The position numbers and the translations under genes are program-made. From Clostridiales bacterium (GTDB lineage Bacteria > Bacteroidota > Bacteroidia > Bacteroidales > Muribaculaceae), in assembly GCA_023666645.1 (NCBI GenBank), contig JAMPBP010000001.1:1186212-1239908 (forward strand): a stretch of DNA of 53,697 bases, read 5' to 3'. Positions 26,797 through 38,390 of the stretch are shown piece by piece. Each line of letters opens with the position of its first letter. Position 1 is the stretch's first letter. The notes beneath the pieces were generated by a model, which was not told the origin of the DNA, searched no databases, and worked only from the letters and a program-made list of their open reading frames with translations.

Positions 26797-26931
26797 CACA
26801 CCCCTACGAAGGCCCCAATTACACAAAAAACCGATTTGTTAACTAAATTTAACCAATTGACTGAAATCCGCATCATCAGACGATTTGGACAACAAATCAA
26901 GTCAGACAAAAGCCATGCAGAGAGCTAAAAA
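26797..26931. other. Intergenic gap after the GldB-like gene
   Basis: No gene, and nothing seen except the -33 element at its right end (26932). Confidence 0.5.
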
Positions 26932-26962
26932 TTGAGAATCACGTTGAAATTTAGTACCTTTG
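26932..26962 (+). promoter_or_regulatory. Promoter of the structured leader and redoxin-like gene
   Basis: TTG (26932-26934), a 20-base spacer and TACCTTTG (26955-26962) match the Bacteroidetes consensus. Transcription would start near 26968, giving a leader of about 130 bases before the ATG at 27098. Confidence 0.75.
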
Positions 26963-26967
26963 CGATG

Positions 26968-27097
26968 TTTTAACACACAGAGAAGGTGTCAAAGAGTTGG
27001 CACCTTGCCGAAAATCGGCAAGATCGATGTCCGTAAAAACCGTTGCGCGACTGCAACCGTGAGGACATGGTCTCATGTAGAACATAAAACCTAAATT
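26968..27097 (+). ncRNA. Structured 5' leader RNA, class unknown
   Basis: The leader contains stem 1 (AAGGTGTC 26983-26990 with GGCACCTT 26999-27006), stem 2 (CTTGCCGA 27004-27011 with TCGGCAAG 27015-27022) and stem 3 (ATGTCC 27027-27032 with GGACAT 27063-27068, enclosing GTTGC/GCAAC). A fourth stem (ACATG 27065-27069 with CATGT 27074-27078) uses part of stem 3, so the two are mutually exclusive as in a switch. There is no terminator before the gene. I cannot assign it to a known riboswitch class. Confidence 0.5.
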
Positions 27098-27580
27098 ATG
27101 AAGAAAGCAATCAAGATTATTGCCTGCTTCGCCTTTTTAGTTTTCACCATGTCGGCTTTTACCGATGGAGCCAAAGCACCTGCGATAGGATACATGGCGC
27201 CCGACTTAGAGCTGACGGCAACCGACAGTTCACGAGTTGACCTGTCAAGTTTCAAAGGTGAGAATATATTGGTGACATTCTGGTGTACAGGTGACCCCTC
27301 ATCGCGCATCAGATGCAATGAATACACGTCGCTGATGGCCGACAACCATATTGTCGAGCACATAGCAGTCAACTTCGACGTCAACAAGACACTGTTTGAA
27401 GAAGTTGTAAAGCGCGACAACCTCACAGCAAGCAAGCAATATCGTGTCAGTGGACAAGAGGCCCACAAGATTATGAGTTCATATCATCTTGACCGTGGCA
27501 TGCACTCCTTCCTCATAAACCGAGCAGGAAGAATAGTAGCAATAGATCCTGACATCAGAAACATCGAGTCGGCCCGATGA
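27098..27580 (+). CDS. Thioredoxin-fold (redoxin-like) envelope protein lacking CxxC
   Basis: A 160-residue exported protein with a signal peptide (IIACFAFLVFTMSAFT). The thioredoxin fold is recognised from PDLELTATDSS, LSSFKGENILVTFWCTGD, VNFDVNKTLFEEVV and the C-terminal SFLINRAGRIVAIDP. The active site reads WCTGDPSSRIRC, so the second Cys of CxxC is missing and a distant Cys stands eleven residues later. It is more likely a peptide- or cofactor-binding or peroxiredoxin-like member than a classic disulfide reductase. Related degenerate proteins occur in Bacteroides. It has a long structured leader. Confidence 0.75.
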   Translation: MKKAIKIIACFAFLVFTMSAFTDGAKAPAIGYMAPDLELTATDSSRVDLSSFKGENILVTFWCTGDPSSRIRCNEYTSLMADNHIVEHIAVNFDVNKTLFEEVVKRDNLTASKQYRVSGQEAHKIMSSYHLDRGMHSFLINRAGRIVAIDPDIRNIESAR

Positions 27581-27678
27581 ATGACACCAACGCTGTTCAT
27601 CGCCTCCTCAACGGCCAACTCTTAAAATGAAAATCACCGCTCTGAAGCAACAATAGCCCGAGCGAGAGACAATGTAAC

Positions 27679-27738
27679 TAACACCCACCCCAAAGATTGT
27701 AAATCAAGTTACATCGATGGGTAGGTGTTATTTTTTTT
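27679..27738 (+). terminator. Strong terminator after the redoxin-like gene
   Basis: TAACACCCACCC (27679-27690) pairs with GGGTAGGTGTTA (27719-27730) with one mismatch, encloses an inner stem TGTAA/TTACA, and is followed by eight Ts. It separates this gene from the flavodoxin. Confidence 0.88.
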
Positions 27739-27811
27739 ATCGAACCATAGGGGGCATATGAGTGTTTAAAAATGAAAAGAAACACACATATAATAAATAC
27801 ATAGCAAAATT

Positions 27812-28300
27812 ATGAAACCTTATGGAATATTCTATGGTTCGGCAACAGGAACCACCCGCGAGATAGCCCACCGTATAGCACACATGCTTGACATAGCCGA
27901 GAGCGATATACACGATGTCACAGAAACCGCACCATCGGCAGTCGAGGATTACGAGACATTGATACTCGGCACGAGCACATGGGGGAACGGCGAACTGGAA
28001 AGCGGCTGGTATGACTTTATTGCCGGACTCGAGGCGATGGACCTCAGAGGGAAGAAGATCGCAATCTTCGGGTGTGGCGACGAGACCATGAGCGACACAT
28101 TCAATGACGGAGTGGGAGAACTCCACAACCGTCTGGCCGGGAGTGGCGCTGAATTCATCGGCGAATATGATGTCGACGGCTATCACTTCAACCACAGCAA
28201 AGCCGTGCATGACGGAAAGGGTGTAGGATTGCTTCTCGACGAAGTAAACCATCCCGAACTCACATCACTGAGATTGCGTTCATGGGTCGGACTTTTATAG
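27812..28300 (+). CDS. Flavodoxin
   Basis: A 162-residue flavodoxin, an FMN electron carrier often replacing ferredoxin under iron limitation. The phosphate loop is GSATGTT near residues 10-16. The isoalloxazine-binding loops include STWGNGEL near 55-62 and GCGDE near 90. The length is that of a short-chain flavodoxin. It is monocistronic, bounded by terminators on both sides. No Fur-type site was recognised upstream. Confidence 0.94.
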   Translation: MKPYGIFYGSATGTTREIAHRIAHMLDIAESDIHDVTETAPSAVEDYETLILGTSTWGNGELESGWYDFIAGLEAMDLRGKKIAIFGCGDETMSDTFNDGVGELHNRLAGSGAEFIGEYDVDGYHFNHSKAVHDGKGVGLLLDEVNHPELTSLRLRSWVGLL

Positions 28301-28344
28301 CCAAAATTCCATCAATCATGGAGATAACCTCCACATGAGAGTAT

Positions 28345-28380
28345 AAACCGGGGTACAGTCTCCGGTTTTTATTATTTTTT
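28345..28380 (+). terminator. Terminator after flavodoxin
   Basis: AAACCGG (28345-28351) pairs with CCGGTTT (28362-28368) across a ten-base loop, followed by a T-rich tail. Confidence 0.85.
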
Positions 28381-28403
28381 ATCTTAAATACAGAAATTTT
28401 CTT

Positions 28404-28428
28404 TAACTTTGCAGAAAATTCTGCAAAG
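28404..28428. promoter_or_regulatory. pyrB -7 box overlapped by a perfect 10-bp inverted repeat
   Basis: TAACTTTG lies at 28404-28411. The arms CTTTGCAGAA (28407-28416) and TTCTGCAAAG (28419-28428) pair perfectly with a two-base spacer and end exactly at the pyrB ATG (28429). The palindrome covers the -7 box, the expected transcription start and the whole short leader. This suggests an operator, or a hairpin occluding the start codon. Confidence 0.6.
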
Positions 28429-29370
28429 ATGAATCCCAACAGCCTTGTATCTATTTCAGACCTCACCAAAGAGCAGATGCTGGAAACACTTGAACTGGCA
28501 CGCTACTTTGAGAATAACCCCAACCATAAGATATTGGACGGGTGTGTTGTAGCGACTCTTTTTTTCGAGCCCTCGACACGAACCCGGCTAAGTTTTGAAA
28601 CCGCCGTAAACCGTCTTGGAGGCCGTGTCATAGGATTCAGCGACGCGTCGACCACCAGTTCATCCAAAGGCGAGACGCTGAAGGATACCATAATCATGGT
28701 GAGCAATTATGTAGACCTCATTATAATGCGCCACTATCTGGAAGGCGCGGCACGCTATGCCACCGAAGTAACAGAGGTACCCATAATCAACGCCGGTGAT
28801 GGAGCACACCAGCACCCGTCGCAGACGATGCTCGACCTGTACTCCATATACAAGACACAGGGACGGCTTGAAAACCTTACCATCACCATGGTAGGCGACT
28901 TGAAATATGGTCGCACAGTCCACTCGCTGCTCATGGCGATGAAATATTTCAATCCGACATTCCGTTTTGTCGCCTGCAAGGAATTGCAGATGCCCCAGGA
29001 GTATCTCGAATTCTGCGACAAGCACGGAATCAAATACACACTGCACACTGACTTTGACGCCGATGTCATCAACACATCCGACATTATATATATGACGCGA
29101 GTACAACGCGAGCGCTTCACCGACATCATGGAATATGAGCGTGTAAAAGACCTTTACACGCTGCGCAACTCGATGCTCGAAAAATCTCGCGACAACCTGC
29201 GCATATTACACCCGTTGCCGCGAGTCAACGAGATCAACCCTGATGTCGATGACAACCCCAAGGCTTACTATTTCACACAGGCCAAGAATGGACTCTACAC
29301 ACGACAGGCTTTGATATGTAATGCCCTTGGCATAAATCCGCTTACCAATAAAAACCTTTCTAATCTCTAA
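28429..29370 (+). CDS. pyrB: Aspartate carbamoyltransferase, catalytic chain
   Basis: PyrB condenses carbamoyl phosphate and aspartate, the committed step of pyrimidine synthesis. The 313-residue chain has [14 protein letters not shown] near 45-60 (carbamoyl phosphate site), [13 protein letters not shown] near 125-135 and HPLPRVNEI near 262-270, all intact. It is followed 21 bases later by the regulatory chain, so the enzyme is the allosteric c6r6 type. An inverted repeat over the promoter may control the unit. Confidence 0.98.
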   Translation: MNPNSLVSISDLTKEQMLETLELARYFENNPNHKILDGCVVATLFFEPSTRTRLSFETAVNRLGGRVIGFSDASTTSSSKGETLKDTIIMVSNYVDLIIMRHYLEGAARYATEVTEVPIINAGDGAHQHPSQTMLDLYSIYKTQGRLENLTITMVGDLKYGRTVHSLLMAMKYFNPTFRFVACKELQMPQEYLEFCDKHGIKYTLHTDFDADVINTSDIIYMTRVQRERFTDIMEYERVKDLYTLRNSMLEKSRDNLRILHPLPRVNEINPDVDDNPKAYYFTQAKNGLYTRQALICNALGINPLTNKNLSNL

Positions 29371-29391
29371 ATCATCTCAATCCTTAAAGCA

Positions 29392-29850
29392 ATGGCTCCT
29401 AAAAAAGAACTTGCAGTAGCGGCACTGCGCAACGGTATCGTTATCGACCACATTCCATCAGACGCGCTTTTCAAGTGTGTCAAGGTTCTGGATTTGGAGG
29501 ACCTGGATACTCAGCTTACCATCGGTAACAACCTGCACAGTTCCAAGCTTGAATCAAAAGGCATCATCAAAGTTGCCGACGTGAACTTTCCCGAGAAAAC
29601 CTTGAACCGCATCGCTCTGATAGCCCCCACGGCTGTCGTGAACACGATACGTGAATTTGAGGTCGTCGACAAACGCCCTGTCTCCCTCCCCGACACAGTA
29701 TTGGGCATTGTAAAATGCAGCAATCCCAAATGCATCACCAACAACGAACCGATGATGACACGTTTCAGTGTCGTCAATCGTGAACCGGTTGTCATAAGGT
29801 GTCACTATTGCAGCCACTGTGTCAGTGCTGAGGAAGCCACCATTCTCTAA
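29392..29850 (+). CDS. pyrI: Aspartate carbamoyltransferase, regulatory chain
   Basis: PyrI binds CTP and ATP and tunes PyrB. The 152-residue chain has the nucleotide-binding domain (KNGIVIDHIP-like start, here RNGIVIDHIP) and the C-terminal zinc site, with paired cysteines in CSNPKC and CHYCSHC, needed for contact with PyrB. Length and spacing to pyrB are typical. Confidence 0.97.
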   Translation: MAPKKELAVAALRNGIVIDHIPSDALFKCVKVLDLEDLDTQLTIGNNLHSSKLESKGIIKVADVNFPEKTLNRIALIAPTAVVNTIREFEVVDKRPVSLPDTVLGIVKCSNPKCITNNEPMMTRFSVVNREPVVIRCHYCSHCVSAEEATIL

Positions 29851-29874
29851 CCATAAAACGATCTGTCCACTGCT

Positions 29875-30444
29875 ATGGCCAAACAGAACTGGAAACCGGG
29901 TACGATGGTATATCCATTACCGGCTGTGCTCGTGAGCTGCCGCGACCTCCATGGTCAAGACAACCTCATAACCGTGGCATGGACAGGTACAGTATGCACC
30001 AATCCCGCAATGCTCTACATCTCGGTGAGACCCGAGCGTCACAGCTATACGATGATAAGGGAATCGATGGAATTCACCATCAATCTCACCACCGAAAAGC
30101 TCGCACGGGCCACTGATTGGTGTGGAGTGAAAAGCGGCCGTGACCACGACAAGTGGGCGGCAACCGGGCTCACCCGCGAGCCCGGAGTGAAAGTGTCATG
30201 CCCCTCCATAGCCGAGTCTCCGCTCAACATTGAATGCCGTGTGAAAGAAATACTACCGCTTGGCAGTCATCACATGTTTCTGGCCGAAGTCGTCAATGTA
30301 AGAGCCGATGAGAGCCTCATCGATGACGTTACCGGAGCTTTCAATCTGGGCGATGCAGGCCTCATAAATTACACACACGGGCATTATTACAGCCAGGGTA
30401 ATGAGCTGGGGCACTTCGGGTGGACAGTAAAAAAGAAAAAATAA
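29875..30444 (+). CDS. Flavin reductase-like FMN-binding protein
   Basis: A 189-residue protein of the flavin reductase/FMN-binding split-barrel family. Recognisable parts are MVYPLPAVLVSCRD, TNPAMLYISVRPERHSY, FTINLTTEKLARA and the central CGVKSGRDHDKW. Proteins of this group reduce flavins or act as flavoproteins in Bacteroidetes, and the native partner is unknown. It begins 24 bases after pyrI and lies 30 bases before glyA, inside the same run of genes. Confidence 0.88.
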   Translation: MAKQNWKPGTMVYPLPAVLVSCRDLHGQDNLITVAWTGTVCTNPAMLYISVRPERHSYTMIRESMEFTINLTTEKLARATDWCGVKSGRDHDKWAATGLTREPGVKVSCPSIAESPLNIECRVKEILPLGSHHMFLAEVVNVRADESLIDDVTGAFNLGDAGLINYTHGHYYSQGNELGHFGWTVKKKK

Positions 30445-30474
30445 CATAAAAATTATACAATAAGTACAATTCAG

Positions 30475-31755
30475 ATGAAACAGGACAGCACAGTATTCGA
30501 CTTGATAGAGCGTGAGCATCAACGCCAGAAAAAAGGTATCGAGCTCATAGCATCAGAAAACTTTGTCAGCGACCAGGTGATGAAAGCCATGGGATCGTGC
30601 CTCACCAACAAATATGCCGAAGGATATCCCGGACACCGTTACTACGGAGGTTGTCAGGTAGTTGACGAAGTGGAAACACTCGCTATCGAACGCCTTAAGA
30701 AAATATATGGTGCAGAATACGTAAACGTACAGCCCCACTCTGGAGCCCAGGCCAATATGGCCGTCTTCATGACAGCACTGAAACCGGGCGACAAGTTCTT
30801 AGGACTGAATCTGTCACACGGCGGACACCTGTCACACGGCAGCCCTGTGAATTTCTCGGGCCTCATGTTCAATGCCCTGGAATATAATGTCAAAGAGGAC
30901 ACAGGCCTCGTTGACTATGACCAAATGGAGGAGGTAGCCCTGCGTGAGCGGCCCAAATTGATAATAGGAGGCGCAAGCGCCTATTCACGCGAGTGGGACT
31001 ATGCCCGCATGCGTCGCATCGCTGATGAGATAGGAGCGTTACTCATGATTGACATGGCCCACCCGGCTGGACTTATAGCTGCCGGACTGCTTGACAACCC
31101 CTTGAAATATGCCCACATCGTCACCTCTACCACCCACAAGACACTCCGTGGTCCACGCGGCGGCATCATCCTGCTTGGCAAAGACTTCGAGAATCCTTGG
31201 GGCAAAACGACCAAAAAGGGAGAAGTGAGAATGATGTCATCGCTTATCGACTCAGCTGTATTCCCCGGTACACAGGGCGGCCCGCTGGAGCATGTCATCG
31301 CAGCCAAGGCTGTAGCCTTTGGCGAGGCTCTGCAGCCCGAATACAAGGAATACCAGCAACAGGTGAAGAAGAATGCCGCCACAATGGCAGCCGCTCTCAT
31401 GGACAAAGGCTATAAGATAATATCCAACGGCACCGACAATCACTGCATGCTTGTCGACCTGCGCACAAAATTCCCCGAACTCACCGGTAAAGTGGCCGAG
31501 AAAGTACTTGTCGAGGCCGATATCACAGCCAATAAGAACATGGTACCCTTCGACTCACGCTCGGCATTCCAGACCTCGGGCATACGTTTGGGAACAGCCG
31601 CTGTCACCACACGTGGCCTCAAAGAGGAGCACATGGGTGAGATTGTCGAGATGATCGATACTGTATTGGCCAACCCCGAGAGCGAATCGACAATCGCGTC
31701 AGTTCGCGACAAGGTCAATGCCATGATGCAGGAACGCCCCATGTTTGCTTATTGA
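30475..31755 (+). CDS. glyA: Serine hydroxymethyltransferase
   Basis: GlyA converts serine and THF into glycine and 5,10-methylene-THF, the main one-carbon entry, and so links to FolD in this window. The 426-residue enzyme has the N-terminal [10 protein letters not shown] and [10 protein letters not shown] blocks, HGGHLSHGS, and [14 protein letters not shown] with the PLP-binding Lys. Motifs are complete. It continues the pyrB run and may share its transcript. Confidence 0.98.
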   Translation: MKQDSTVFDLIEREHQRQKKGIELIASENFVSDQVMKAMGSCLTNKYAEGYPGHRYYGGCQVVDEVETLAIERLKKIYGAEYVNVQPHSGAQANMAVFMTALKPGDKFLGLNLSHGGHLSHGSPVNFSGLMFNALEYNVKEDTGLVDYDQMEEVALRERPKLIIGGASAYSREWDYARMRRIADEIGALLMIDMAHPAGLIAAGLLDNPLKYAHIVTSTTHKTLRGPRGGIILLGKDFENPWGKTTKKGEVRMMSSLIDSAVFPGTQGGPLEHVIAAKAVAFGEALQPEYKEYQQQVKKNAATMAAALMDKGYKIISNGTDNHCMLVDLRTKFPELTGKVAEKVLVEADITANKNMVPFDSRSAFQTSGIRLGTAAVTTRGLKEEHMGEIVEMIDTVLANPESESTIASVRDKVNAMMQERPMFAY

Positions 31756-31756
31756 T

Positions 31757-31812
31757 ACAGGCATTCCAGATTGCCACAGGCAAAACCCACGCTCCAACAG
31801 GCATTACAGGCA
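31757..31812 (+). repeat. Four ACAGGCA heptamers in the glyA-plsC gap
   Basis: ACAGGCA occurs at 31757-31763, 31776-31782, 31797-31803 and 31806-31812 in the 83-base gap. Significance is unknown; it may be chance. Confidence 0.35.
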
Positions 31813-31838
31813 ACATATTGAAATTCATGACAACCTGA

Positions 31839-32561
31839 ATGATTATAATATATCGAATATATCAGATACTGTTTGCGGCACCGATACTGCTCGTTGTCAC
31901 AATCCTCGCTGCATTGACAACAATTGTGGGCAGTGCGCTGGGACTGAAATGGTTCACCTACTATCCTGCTCATTATTGGGCCAAGCTTTTCTGTTGGCTC
32001 AACATTGTCACAGTCTCGGTCAAGGGACAGGAGAATGTCGACAAAGACACAAGCTATGTATTTGTAGCCAACCATCAGGGAGCTTTTGATATATTCGCCA
32101 TATATGGATTTCTGGGGCATGACTTCAAGTGGATGATGAAGCAAAGTCTGCGCAACATTCCCCTTGTGGGATACAGTTGCTATAAAGCAGGTCACATATT
32201 TGTGGACCACAGGTCCCCCTCGGCAGTGAGACGTACCATGGAGACCGCTGAGAAATCGCTTCAAGGCGGCGCCTCACTTGTAGTCTTTCCTGAAGGGGCA
32301 CGCACCCACGACGGACACATGAGACCATTCAAGAAAGGAGCCTACCAGCTCGCGCTTGAATTTAAGTTGCCTCTTGTGCCTGTGAGTATCGATGGTGCAT
32401 TTGATGTCATGCCACGATCCTCTTATCTGCCACATTGGGGACACATCACTCTGACAATCCATTGTCCCATCGCCGCTCCTCTCGACGAAGAAGGCCGCAC
32501 AAAGGTTATGGAACAGACTGCCAGAGAAATAAAATCATCGCTACCCGAGCGTTACCGCTGA
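31839..32561 (+). CDS. plsC: 1-acyl-sn-glycerol-3-phosphate acyltransferase
   Basis: A 240-residue membrane acyltransferase that adds the second fatty acid to make phosphatidic acid. It starts with a hydrophobic anchor (about 8-40). It carries the acyltransferase motif NHQGAFD near 75 (HxxxxD), FPEGARTHDG near 150 and a proline-rich hydrophobic C-terminal block near 180. It is the last gene of the pyr-glyA run, with a strong terminator 28 bases after its stop. Confidence 0.92.
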   Translation: MIIIYRIYQILFAAPILLVVTILAALTTIVGSALGLKWFTYYPAHYWAKLFCWLNIVTVSVKGQENVDKDTSYVFVANHQGAFDIFAIYGFLGHDFKWMMKQSLRNIPLVGYSCYKAGHIFVDHRSPSAVRRTMETAEKSLQGGASLVVFPEGARTHDGHMRPFKKGAYQLALEFKLPLVPVSIDGAFDVMPRSSYLPHWGHITLTIHCPIAAPLDEEGRTKVMEQTAREIKSSLPERYR

Positions 32562-32588
32562 ACCAAACGCAGACAAAATTGTTATTGC

Positions 32589-32633
32589 AAGTGACAGGTT
32601 GGAGTACAAATCAGGACAACCTGTCACTTTTTT
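32589..32633 (+). terminator. Terminator after plsC
   Basis: AAGTGACAGGTTG (32589-32601) and CAACCTGTCACTT (32617-32629) make a perfect 13-bp stem, with a run of six Ts. It insulates groES from the preceding transcript. Confidence 0.92.
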
Positions 32634-32650
32634 ATGACACATGCCGTGAT

Positions 32651-32666
32651 TGGCACGAATATTGCA
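32651..32666 (+). promoter_or_regulatory. Sigma-54 (RpoN) promoter of groES-groEL
   Basis: TGGCACGAATATTGCA matches the sigma-54 -24/-12 consensus TGGCACG-N4-TTGCA. GG and GC are exactly ten bases apart. The start would fall near 32677, about 40 bases before groES. No TAnnTTTG primary-sigma promoter is visible in the same gap. Confidence 0.7.
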
Positions 32667-32717
32667 ACAGAAGTAATCGTAAACGATCAACAAAATAACC
32701 AAATATACAATATAATC

Positions 32718-32990
32718 ATGAAAATCAAACCGTTATCAGACCGCGTCCTCGTTCGTCCCACAGCAGCCGAGGAAGTAACCGTATCAGGAATCATCATTCC
32801 CGACACTGCCAAGGAAAAACCTCTCAAGGGCACAGTACTCGCTGTAGGCAACGGGTCGAAAGATGAGGAGATGGTAGTAAAAGAAAACGACGTAGTGCTC
32901 TACGGCAAATACGCCGGCACCGAGATTGAGGTCGATGGTGAGAAGCTCCTCATCATGCGTCAAAGCGACATTCTCGCTGTGTGTGAGTAA
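32718..32990 (+). CDS. groES: Co-chaperonin GroES
   Basis: GroES caps the GroEL chamber as a heptamer. The 90-residue protein begins [14 protein letters not shown]. It contains the mobile loop ([13 protein letters not shown] near 26-38), GTVLAVGNG and YGKYAGTEI. The ATG at 32718 is the family start; an in-frame upstream ATG only adds translated promoter sequence. groEL follows 66 bases later in one operon. Confidence 0.98.
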   Translation: MKIKPLSDRVLVRPTAAEEVTVSGIIIPDTAKEKPLKGTVLAVGNGSKDEEMVVKENDVVLYGKYAGTEIEVDGEKLLIMRQSDILAVCE

Positions 32991-33047
32991 TTTCACTTGT
33001 CAACCATACACAGTACGATTGATAATCTGTATAACAATTTAAAATAA

Positions 33048-34694
<1,647 letters not shown>

Positions 34695-34725
34695 TAGACG
34701 TAGCAACCCACTGAACAAAATAACA

Positions 34726-34765
34726 AAGGCCTCGGAACCATGATAGAAACATGGGCCGGGGCCTT
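34726..34765 (+). terminator. Hairpin after groEL
   Basis: AAGGCCTCGG (34726-34735) pairs with CCGGGGCCTT (34756-34765) with one mismatch. The tail is not T-rich, so termination may be inefficient or factor assisted. Confidence 0.6.
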
Positions 34766-34885
34766 GACTATAAATTGAGACCGTACCAACCTGGAATAAT
34801 CGGGATTCATCGACGTAACATTTCTTGTGGGACAGGCTCTTAACATTTTTTGCACCGAATCCCATGTTACTTAACCAGCAAAAAA

Positions 34886-34916
34886 TTGTTTGTTAGCGCC
34901 TTCTTGTCTATCTTTG
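34886..34916 (+). promoter_or_regulatory. Promoter of the C40 peptidase gene
   Basis: TTG (34886-34888), 20 bases, TATCTTTG (34909-34916). The ATG at 34934 follows 17 bases later, which also supports this start over the upstream ATG at 34850, which lies before the promoter. Confidence 0.8.
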
Positions 34917-34933
34917 CAATAAGGAAAACGACA

Positions 34934-37572
<2,639 letters not shown>

Positions 37573-37652
37573 GAGCCGTCACTAAGAGCCTGTAGCCTCC
37601 GAACATAATGAGGGTGATACGTGTTATAATTCCATAAAAATAATTGTAGATT

Positions 37653-38270
37653 ATGAATATGAAATTGACAACAACCCTTATCGCGACAGCCGTGATTCTG
37701 TCGTTGACATCATGCAACGAGAAAGCTCAACTTGCAAGTCAAATAAACGGGACATGGTCGGGACAAGCCGAGAGAGTCACTACCCCCGAAACAACCGGAC
37801 ACCAGACTACAACAACCGTTACCCGCATGTACACATTCAATATCGACCCGGGCTCCAAGACCGGTGGTACAATCGATGCTGTAGCCTATTTTTCGGTCGA
37901 GAGCGGCACTGAGTTACAAGCGGCAGGAACGCAACCTATTGCAGTAACCATCGAAGGAAACGCCACCATATGCGGGCGCTGGGAAGCCATCGATGACGAT
38001 GAACTCGCAGTAACATTCGATTCAAGCACGCTCGCGGTAAATGTCAACCCCGATGCCATCGAACTGGAATACAACATCGACACCCAGCAATCATTCTCGG
38101 TAGCCGACAGTATCAAGCCTCAGCTTGCTCAACAAGTCACACGCTCGATGAAGAACGTCATGAACCACAACGTATTCAATTTTGCCAAAATCGAAGATGT
38201 CAAAGTCAAGGATATGCTCATGTCGTGTGAGATAGGGCACAAGGACTATACCCTTCACCGCGACAGATAA
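37653..38270 (+). CDS. Hypothetical lipoprotein
   Basis: A 205-residue lipoprotein whose signal peptide ends SLTSC (Cys21). The mature part starts AQLASQINGTWSGQAERV, resembling lipocalin-like domains, and is rich in beta strands. A second in-frame ATG two codons later is also possible. The family is not recognised. It is followed by a strong terminator. Confidence 0.72.
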   Translation: MNMKLTTTLIATAVILSLTSCNEKAQLASQINGTWSGQAERVTTPETTGHQTTTTVTRMYTFNIDPGSKTGGTIDAVAYFSVESGTELQAAGTQPIAVTIEGNATICGRWEAIDDDELAVTFDSSTLAVNVNPDAIELEYNIDTQQSFSVADSIKPQLAQQVTRSMKNVMNHNVFNFAKIEDVKVKDMLMSCEIGHKDYTLHRDR

Positions 38271-38295
38271 GTCTCCATAAATAACCTATTGACCG

Positions 38296-38329
38296 AGCCG
38301 TGCAAAAACCGATTGCATGGCTTTTTTTT
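38296..38329 (+). terminator. Terminator after the lipoprotein at 37.7 kb
   Basis: AGCCGTGCA (38296-38304) pairs with TGCATGGCT (38314-38322) through one G-T pair, followed by a run of eight Ts. Confidence 0.88.
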
Positions 38330-38344
38330 GACTCAAAAATTACT

Positions 38345-38352
38345 TAATTTTG
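38345..38352 (+). promoter_or_regulatory. -7 box of the fumarase promoter
   Basis: TAATTTTG lies 38 bases before the fumarase ATG. A good -33 TTG at the usual spacing is not clear because of the adjoining T-run, so this is a moderate call. Confidence 0.5.
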
Positions 38353-38390
38353 TGCCATACAAAAAACTCTATTCAAGTTTATTCAAAAGT

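Noticed and set aside
26968-27097. Cobalamin riboswitch before the redoxin-like gene
   Set aside because: Only a short part (GCGCGACTGCAA) faintly resembles the core, and the other conserved segments are absent. The gene is not a B12 gene.
32634-32717. An earlier start of groES at 32634
   Set aside because: It would translate the sigma-54 promoter and 28 non-conserved residues; GroES begins MKIKPLSD.
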